Source of the DNA: Trichuris trichiura
Lineage: Eukaryota; Nematoda; Enoplea; Trichinellida; Trichuridae
Length of the DNA stretch: 64,000 bases
Reading direction: 5' to 3'
Assembly (NCBI GenBank): GCA_037903355.1
Contig: JBAJFE010000025.1
Coordinates: forward strand, 1,116,001 to 1,180,000
Below are positions 55,801-64,000 of this stretch, piece after piece (position 1 is the first letter of the stretch; each line of letters starts with the position of its first letter). The notes below the pieces were generated by a model. It saw nothing but the letters and a program-made list of their open reading frames with translations, was not told the DNA's origin and did not search any database. The position numbers and the translations under genes are program-made.

Positions 55801-56659
55801 TCCTGTAACGGAGCATCCAATTTTCAAAGTTCTTTTCAGTGCCTATTTATTATTCACTTTAAATATAGGCGTTTCTTTTTGTCACCATGTAAATTTTGAG
55901 GCAGCGATGCGTTGTTTGACCCACAAAACTCGTGTCTTCACTCTCAGTGCTACGATACGCGTAAAGAGGGATGCGCTAGATTAGATACGGTTATAGTTGA
56001 GAGTTCGGTGTCATGAAGTCGTCTGCAGAAATGGTGATTCACCCTGCTCCTAGAAGCTGTATTTTTGCATATGAGAAACTGAGGTCTTCAACGGCTGAAC
56101 AATTTATCCTATCAGTAAAACGCCTTAGCAGAGCAAATACACGTGTACATGTGCCCATTGTATATGCAAATTTCACAGAGCGTCATTTTTGAGTCAGGGA
56201 AGTAAACATATGATCAATGTTCGCAAAAAGGTTTATTGATTTTTCAAAAAAGTTTATTATGCCAAGAAAGGCAAAAACACTGGAGATTACTGAAGACAAG
56301 GACCAGTATAAAATAGGATCATTTCAAATTAAGAAAGAGAATATCTTCGTGCCTTCACTAGCATTAGGAGGTAACGCACTCCTCCGTGTCATCAGTCGAT
56401 ATGGGTTCCAGTCGAGTCGACCCTGACTGCTGAAGAAATACGTTTAGTGCCAATCTCTTCAGTAGCTGGCATTCCCGCGCTGTCTACTAAGGAAGCTTCC
56501 TCAGCCTCTTCACCTTCTGAATCGGTGGTGGTTTGGTCGTTTTCATCTTCAGGTTCCTCTTCTATCACTGACAGAAGAGCCGTCCACTCCACTTCGTCAA
56601 ATACGTTTAAATTATCAGTGGGTGGGTGTCCCATCGCACCGAAAGATTTTTGACATAGC
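55801..56659. other. unclassified sequence upstream of a tandem duplication
   Basis: Contains two overlapping opposed frames. The minus-strand one (56634-56392) is very acidic (VIEEEPEDENDQTTTDSEGE); the plus-strand one (56217-56426) has a basic PRKAKTLEITEDKDQ segment. Neither matches a family I know; one may be a remnant of a transposon protein. Confidence 0.3.
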
Positions 56660-57226
56660 GCACTAAGTCATATCGTATAACACACCTCTCAAGGAGATAG
56701 CGGCAGGTCTGTTTCAGCGCTGGCACTTAAGGGAATCGGCGGTTGGACAGAACTTGCAAGAGGCGCCTTGTTGGTTCGTGCCCATTAACAGCCTTTTCTG
56801 GTAGTCTGGTGCCCTATCGACAACTCCCATCCGTTGAACATATTTTCACAGTTGCTATCGTTTCGTAAATGGCTCAGCCATATATCAATAAATATGCTTT
56901 ATACCAAGGAGCTGTACAGCTCCATCGTTTCAATAGGTGGGGCACTAAGTCATATCGTATAACACACCTCTCAAGGAGATAGCGGCAGGTCTTTGTTTCA
57001 GCGCCGGCACTTAAGGGAATCGGCGGTTGGACAGAACTTGCAAGAGGCGCCTTGCTGGTTCGTGCCCATTAACAGCCTTTTCTGGTAGCCTGGTGTCCTA
57101 TCGACAACTCCCATCCGTTGAACATTATTTCACAGTTGCTGTCGTTTCGTAAATGGCTCAGCCATATATGAATAAATATGCTTTAAACCAAGGAGCTGTA
57201 CAGCTCCATCGTTTCAATAGGTGGGG
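56660..57226. repeat. perfect-looking tandem duplication of a 282-bp unit
   Basis: The unit beginning GCACTAAGTCATATCGTATA at 56660 repeats at 56942. Both copies run through TTAAGGGAATCGGCGGTTGG and GGAGCTGTACAGCTCCATCG (a palindrome) to ATAGGTGGGG. Only about a dozen substitutions and short indels separate them, so the duplication is recent. Confidence 0.92.
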
Positions 57227-60200
57227 AAATTGGTCAGTATAGGATCACGACCTGAACCGACACATTAATATCATCATATCGTAGGAAGCTGCTGTTCGCC
57301 AAGCAAGCAGCGCTTGTTGGGGCCAATATCGTTTCTTAACGTTTTGAGAAGTGTTAGCGTGGGTCCCACTTCCATCATAAGTAGATATTGTACGGCTGAG
57401 CTGTTGACGACCACCACCGATCAGTCATACCAACATATCGTTCATCAGCGCGGGAAAAGCTTGCTTTCATGCTGCCTGCTTGGGCTAGCAGACGACTGCT
57501 AACTAAATATGATGACCGTTTTGATACCACATACCATTGTCGATTGGGTTTGCTAGTGACCAAATGTGTAACAAGCCTTTTTGACAGCCATCTATCATAT
57601 CATATCATATAATTTTTTTCTCCTCTGGTATAACGGTACTCATTAGGCGTTCCCTGTTACACAGCCAAAAAAATTAGCTATGTACAAGACAGAGTCGCCC
57701 AAGCTTGAAGTTGGCCTTACGCAGACCAAGCTGCACCTGACTATTCAGAGGAACCGCCAACATTGAGCTGGCAACCACGGCCGTAAAGTAACCATGCTGA
57801 ACAATGCGTTGCAAAGGGTTATCGTTTTTTCTTGGTCTCAACAATATCTGGTCAACTCTAATCCATCCTTTGCAATATGCATTCCAAGGCTGCGACTGCT
57901 TCGTTCTTCTAGAGGTGGTAGCGTCTTTTCCGCGTGCGGAGGCGTGGATTAAGCTCATATGAATGTCAGCTTATAGCAACAGCTCCATGGAGGAAATAAC
58001 GTTCTTTCACTATTCTTCTTATTATTGCATCAACCTCGCTCGCATTGATCATTTTGGCGGTAACGTTTCACGTTAGCTGTTGCGATTCGACAATGGTTGC
58101 GCACGACGACAGCTTGGAGCGAACACGTGTGTGGAACCTACAATTTAAAAATTCTCAGGTTACATCGTATTTCACACGATAGCATTGGGTTTCTCAATAG
58201 GGACACGTGAAGCGATTTTGTCAATTTTGTGACCAACCTGGGACACTTAAGGTGTTCGTTGTTTATGGTTGATAGGCGACTCTTGTTCGCGGCAACATTT
58301 TTTTTACTTGACCAAGCATAGAGTACTATTTGTAAGGAGGCTTTGCAATTACGGATTAACAGCACAAGCATCTTAACTAGTAACTTCAGTTAAGTCTTAA
58401 TGGTATATCGTGGCATTATACTTTGCTTTCAGTGCTTGCGTCCACAATTAAAAAGAAAGTTATGGTTAGCTTCATTGAGAAAACATCTTATCAACAGACT
58501 ACTTAGCTTTATTGAATATTCAGTGAGAAACTGTACACTTATTATTCAATTAAATGCAGGAGCAGCATTAGCTAAACATAGATAAGGCTGTTGACTCTAT
58601 GTGGACTAGGCAATGTCTCTATGTCGACTAGTGAGTCACTTCACGATTAAAGCCAACGTATTTAACTTCTATTATGAGAAAAGCTCTTACTTTGACCAGA
58701 TCAGAACAGACTTTGATGCCTCAAAAATGGGAGACTTTAAGTCAGTTAAGTTAAAAATTGCCTTAATTTCAATTGTCTGCCTGGATACGTTACTAGCAAA
58801 GATACAACATTTTTGACTACCTCAGATTGCTATTTTCTAATATATTCACACAGTTATCTATTTTTTAACTTTTACTACTTAGCTTTCCATTGTGCTACAT
58901 TCAATTGAGGAAAACTACGAGCCTAATCAAGTTGCTAGCTTTGAAACTGGTACTTCTGTATACTGCTAACTTAAAAAACTGTAAACCTAAATCTCTAAGG
59001 CTGGAAAACACTTAACTGAACTAACCTACAAGACGGAAGCCAAAAATGGACCCTCTCATTTAAGAGAGGTATATACCATACAAAAACCCACTTACCAATG
59101 CTGAAGTCTGCCGTCGAACTGATGATTGCTGGACCACGAGAAAGCTTCAAAGTTGGACCATCAAGACCGATACAATAGACAACCATCGTTTTAACCCTCG
59201 CGCAGGCAAGCGTGGATCTCCCAAAGCGCACCATTTATATAGCTGCTACATGCATGAACTTGCCACTCTCACTTTACAAAGTAACCAATAGGAATTAATC
59301 TCTCCATGGCAATTTACGTGGGCGGATACGGGTCAAGCCGCTCAAGAGTTCAATTTACCAAAGTCTGAGTCGATACGCCCGCAATAGGCACCGTTTGTAA
59401 ATTAGGCGTGGCGAGCGACGCCTAAACTTTTTGCCAAAGCAGAAAAGCCGCGTAAAATCTTAATAGTTGCTAGATTATCCGATTTCAGAAATCTCCTGAA
59501 CCTGCGGTGCAGCAGTTGCCGCTGCTACATTAATAATGCAGAAAAAGGGCGTGGCTTTTTATTTTTTTTTGTCTACTGTTGCTTGGCGAGAAGTTATCCG
59601 TGTTGATAACTGCTGTTTTTTTGTGCTGGTCAATAAAACGCTGACGAAGAAGAATCAGTCGTCAGCCTATTTCGTGCAAAAGCGACGTGCATTTCATTGG
59701 CGAGTTCTACGGCGCTCCTACGACTGACCATTGGTAAGTGCGTTTTGAGTTTGCTGCGATGTTTGCGCATCGCGCGTTGAAGATCATTTTTGTTAGCGAA
59801 GTTGGGGCGTAGCTCACGCAGGGCACCCTACTGCTAAGCTATCACCCTAAAGCTCCATCTTTGCTGCATTATGCGTTACAGTACTGAGAAAACAGCAGTA
59901 TTGCATCAAATGGCAAAATGATGTAACCTGCAAATCATGTAATTGTAGGTTTTACACGTTGCGCATCGAGTTGGTTCCAAGTCGGTAGCACTTGCAGCTA
60001 TTGAATTGCTTGAACGAAGTCAGACTACACTTTGGCGATTATGATGAAGCATTATCCACTGAGTACACGAATCATCATTGGCTTTTCCATGGAATGGTTC
60101 CTACGGGGCGACATGCGCTTCTACGCATTCCTTTCGTCGCTCTTATACGCTCCATAGAGCTGACATACTGCGCATATGCAGTCACGTCTCCGACGTAGCG

Positions 60201-60888
60201 ATTCCATAGCTGATTCACGTCCTGTGGGTAGCGCCGACAACAATGGTAGCACCGGAAGATGCATTAGACGCGGCGAAAGTTTATGGAGAGTTACCTAGAA
60301 TGAATGTGACTATGTGGACGAAAAGCCGATGAATCGAATGACTTCGTCTAATATGGTGCAGTCCAGCAACGATAACGTAAGCAGAGAATGAGTTCTTGGC
60401 TAACTATATTTTGTACACAATTGGAAAAGCGGTTGTGTAGAATAACATCAAATGGGCCCTGTTTTTACGATATCTGACAGGGTTAGCATTGTTGCTTCTT
60501 GCATAAGCCCCGAGCTGATCGACAACGATATCCAGTATCGGTCTGACGATAGAGCACCGATGATAGCAGCTGTGCCCCTGCCTCCGCATGGGCGTCGATT
60601 TTCCACAATGCGAAGTTGGTTGTGCTGTTTAGAAAGATATTGAACGACATGACGACTGGAAACGTCAACGATGGTGACTAAATACTGATTAATGTGTTGG
60701 TTCAGTTTTTTAATCTACTCTAGTCACCATCGCATTGTTATATGATATGAGGATGCGTTAATAAGCAGCAGAGGTATGTTTAACATAGAAGACGGAGACA
60801 GACAAGCGTTCTCTGCCAATCAGCTTAAAATGGCAAATAGTGAAGCCATGGGTTATTATCATTGGAAGAAAAATGTTGTTGTCTCAGC
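57227..60888. other. unclassified, no supported gene
   Basis: Short frames only, for example 57958-57674 (-). A tRNA-like A-box segment at 59803 does not extend into a full tRNA. A short relative of the 50-kb tandem repeat occurs at about 60672-60752. Confidence 0.35.
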
Positions 60889-61303
60889 TGCAGCATTGCC
60901 ACTCTTCCAGTCCCAGTATACCTCGTTGCCGCCATAGAATAACGAAGTATAGCGGACTGGAAGAGAAAAATTACGATATGCACGTTGCTCTACGAAAGAT
61001 ACTGGCATGCAGCACAACGACTGTTGGAACCGAAACATGGACGGCGTACGGTTCATAGAATAATGTCATGAAGTATAGTAAGCTGAAAGAGAGAAATTTT
61101 ACGATATGTATGACGACGATGGAACGTCTATTTCCCGCACGCTGCCCTAAGGTTGATGCTGTTATGCAGCACAATGACTCTTCCAGCGGCAGTATACCGA
61201 GCCACGGTACAAAACGTCGAAATATAGGCAGCTGGAAGAGAGATGACGATATGAACGACGACGTTAAAATATCGATTTCCCGCATGCTCCCCTACGGATG
61301 ATA
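60889..61303. repeat. three diverged tandem copies of a 120-155-bp unit
   Basis: Units start at TGCAGCA at 60889, 61009 and 61165. Each has a TGCAGCA(T/C)...GACT(C/G)TT(C/G)-like head, a central CGGAC- or CGGC-GTAT-rich part and a GAAAGAGAGAAATTTTACGAT-like tail (about 60957, 61082 and 61229). The overlapping minus-strand frame of 172 codons (61646-61128) runs through the repeats and looks non-coding. Confidence 0.65.
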
Positions 61304-64000
61304 TTAGCACAGTGACGCACGTACATGCATGGGGCAAGGGCACACAAGAAATATGCAAATGGATAGCCGTGAAAGAGCGACCGGACAGTACAGTGAAAAA
61401 TGGTTCGCCTTTGCGTTTCTCGTGAAAGTATGCGGAAAACTTGTAATGAAGAACCGTTAATGGACACGAACTGACGGAGTATCTCCGCAGGTTCTGCCCA
61501 ACGGTCGTTGCACGGGATGGCATTGGCCAGTCGAAGTCATCCGGAGCTAATGGGCTGCTAGAATCTGCATTTTTCTTCTTTAGGACATCCTTTCCAAACT
61601 GACCCGCAGCGCGACTCCTGCCGGAAATCTCTTGGGTGTGCTGCAAATTTCTGCGAACATTGAAAATAAACTTTTTCCATTACGTTCTCGTTGTTCCGCT
61701 GTGTAGTTCTCAAATAAATTAAGAATTTGTCTCGCGAGCAGCGCGGCTCCGTAAAATGAATAGACTAATTTTGGAGTTGCGACTCCTCACTGTACGCAGG
61801 CGTAGCATAAAAAATGCAAAATACCGAAACAATAACCAACGAAAACGGGTTGCGCAACGTGGCGTTAACTTATCGCGCCTACAGTTAAAGTATGCGCAGG
61901 TTTGCGTCAAGTCTGTTCGTCTCAGCGCCATTACGCTGCGTGATAGAATAATCGAAGCGGGACAATGTTTTTTTTATCAATGCGTTGTAATAATTGGCGT
62001 GTTTGTGCATTACCACAATTGCCATCATGTGTTCCCGAAGTTGCAGCACTTTGGCACATTTGTTTTGGTAAGCTGTGCGTCTCCTATACGCTTGCTCTGC
62101 ATAAATTCTAAACATTACTCTTCGTAAAATAGTTTAAAATAGGCTTTTTTCTGTACGCTGTTCACTCTTGCATTTTCGAATTTTCCGAATCTCATTTGCG
62201 CAGCTGCTGTAGTGAGTTTACGCTAAAGAAAAGCCTGTTTGAACGGATGCAATAGCGATGTATGCGTTAGATGCAAGCTATTTTTGTAGTGCTATTATTT
62301 ACAAAGCTGTGCGTTGCTTTCGGACTGAGCGAGTTCGTCTTCCTTTCTGCGAGATTTTGTCTCTTAGCCGTCCTACTACTATAAGTAGAAGTATGCCGGC
62401 CAGCTTGTTCTGTCCATCCTTAATCCTAAACCTAAATATAAGTCCTATATTTTGGGCTACGAGTATTTAAGGGCTAAACAAGCCGGCCGAATTGCTTGCC
62501 AGAAAAGAGCCTTCATTTTTCAGTGGGGCAGCAAAAGACAGAATCTATTTCGTGAATCCATAGGATTAATTGAGTTTGGTCTCTGCGAAGTAAATATTAA
62601 GGTGAAATGTAGTATCCGTAATGGTAATCATTAGGGGCAGCAGTTGAGTTCAGTTTAATGCTCACATGAACGACCCTAATTTAAAAAATGTGTTGTTACC
62701 TTGTTTTCATAGCATATCATTAACTGTTTAAGAAATGTTTTAGTTTTAGAAGCGCATGCGCATATAGCAGTCCATACTTCAGGCTTTTTTCCATTTTCAG
62801 TAAGGTCGTCATCGTTCGCTGTTACGATTTTTTAGGCTACCTGAGGCACAAACTATTACGTCATCTCATTTAATAACTTTATTTTTAAAGCAAACGTAAA
62901 CATTACTGCTTTGCAAACGCGCTATTTCATGCGGAAAAATAGGTTTTTAATTATTAAAAAATTTATTTACAGTATCCTGGTTCGCAGGTAATTCGATAGA
63001 ATTGTTTTAAGGTCGACGGTGAAAGTTTCGTTCCAAAATTGTTGGGCTTAGCGTTGTTACGAACGCGACATAATGACTTACCATCGTTTTAGCGAACGCT
63101 TAATTCGTTCTGAGATTGTTTGCCGCCTTAAACAAAAATTGCAATATTATTTCACGTCTACTTTGTTCTTGACTAGCCCGAATGCGCCGAATCGCAACGC
63201 TTCGCGAGGCTTCGTGTCAAAATGCGCGTAGAGAAGTAGTTTGATATAAATACGGAACGTTCTAACCGTGCCGTTTCCGAAATCTTTAAAATAGAATTGG
63301 AGTGAAAGTAGTGACGAAGAAATGAGTAAAAATCGTCGTTGACTTCTTGTTCGCGTGCTATTTAACGATCTTGGCTCCTTAGCATTTAGTTTTACTTTCG
63401 CTTTGGCTGTACAGTCAATGGCGACACTGCATAAACTGAATGTAACCTTTTATGGCGCTTACTTCATCCGTCGTACTGTCAAGTCTGTTACCAGTGCGGA
63501 ACCTGTTTCTGATAAAAGATGTATGGCATTGAGTGAAAAGAAAAGGTTTGCTGACAAGCGGTAATTCGAAAAGCGCATTCAGCTTTTTGAATTCACGCGG
63601 GAGCACTTCTCATTGACATACATGGATAAAGTTGAAAAATTTTTATTTCTTTGGATAGATGACAATGCATTCTGTTAAGTTAGTCATTAGTAGACTTTGA
63701 GTAAAGTTTTCGTTTTCTAAAAAATCAAATGCTTAAATTATGCGTGCTGGTAGGATTCGAACTGCTGCTGAATAAGGGCAAACACTGTGTGAAGTTAATG
63801 AAAAGTTGAATAGTTGTGCACATTTCCGCTTATTGTTCGAATGCCACATCGTCGCGCTGTTCTGCACGAGCTATGTATGGCATAGTTCTCCCGCAAGTGC
63901 CATTATTTAGAATAATTATTCACCTGACGCTGGGGGAATCTTGAAAACACAGCTTCAAATGATATATGCTGGCATGGTGGTGGTTCGTTCAAAATAACCG
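61304..64000. other. AT-rich end of window without a supported gene
   Basis: No frame shows a domain or plausible exon chain. A minus-strand B-box-like GTTCGAATCC at about 63753 is not part of a full tRNA. Confidence 0.35.

Noticed and set aside
59803..59865. tRNA-like A box (GGGGCGTAGCTCA)
   Set aside because: The sequence begins like a tRNA-Ala, but D-arm spacing, anticodon stem, T-arm with GTTCGA and a matching acceptor 3' end are absent.
61128..61646. 172-codon minus-strand open frame
   Set aside because: It overlaps the diverged tandem repeat, has no domain, and its cysteine-rich but featureless composition is what open repeats in this frame would give.
63740..63775. Minus-strand B box (GTTCGAATCCTACCAGC) like a tRNA 3' half
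   Set aside because: No matching 5' acceptor strand or A box is found within about 100 bases upstream on that strand.
1..64000. Prokaryotic features (operons, CRISPR, Shine-Dalgarno sites)
   Set aside because: Genes are intron-split and metazoan; no direct-repeat/spacer array or operon structure is present.

Overview
This is a eukaryotic window with spliced genes, AT-rich spacers and introns mostly 47-100 bases long. The gene set is metazoan: Frizzled, MAX, M6/proteolipid, DHHC acyltransferase, ferredoxin, ribonuclease kappa and NOP58. Compact genes, very short introns and a nematode-style cysteine-rich secreted domain suggest a nematode, perhaps of the enoplean (whipworm-like) branch. That placement is inference from gene style; no marker gene here settles it.

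Left third (1-24 kb), sparse genes in AT-rich DNA: an unrecognised multi-exon helical protein (+, about 5.2-6.7 kb), a ZDHHC1/11-type palmitoyltransferase (-, about 8.6-11.8 kb), an orphan protein with a C-terminal membrane anchor (+, 15.8-16.4 kb), a mitochondrial 2Fe-2S ferredoxin (+, 18.4-19.4 kb), a cluster of palindrome-centred repeats (19.9-20.6 kb) and a ribonuclease-kappa/V-ATPase accessory protein (-, 21.2-21.6 kb).

Middle (24-45 kb), gene-rich: a mosaic gene joining a secreted cysteine-rich N-terminus to EGF, YWTD propeller and LDL-receptor class A modules (+, 24.1-30.5 kb); an intronless-CDS Frizzled Wnt receptor converging on it (-, 31.0-33.1 kb); a 20-exon NOP58 box C/D snoRNP core gene (+, 35.1-39.4 kb) with a perfectly paired hairpin in one intron; an M6/proteolipid gene (+, 40.8-41.7 kb); and a MAX bHLH-zipper gene (+, 44.5-45.1 kb).

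Right third (45-64 kb): no convincing host gene. It is repeat-rich, with a small inverted-repeat element, a putative retroelement 3' end, two head-to-tail Penelope-like retroelement copies sharing pseudo-LTRs, and three separate tandem-duplicated repeat families.

The genes do not form an operon-like unit. Frizzled and the EGF/YWTD/LDLa protein are neighbours whose families both act in extracellular signalling, but convergent placement is no proof of shared function. Exon boundaries were read by eye from GT/AG sites and reading phase, and are models. The most distinctive observations are the mosaic YWTD gene, the NOP58 intron hairpin whose three non-Watson-Crick pairs are all G-U on the sense strand, a recurrent ATGCAAAT element in introns, and the tandem Penelope-like array.
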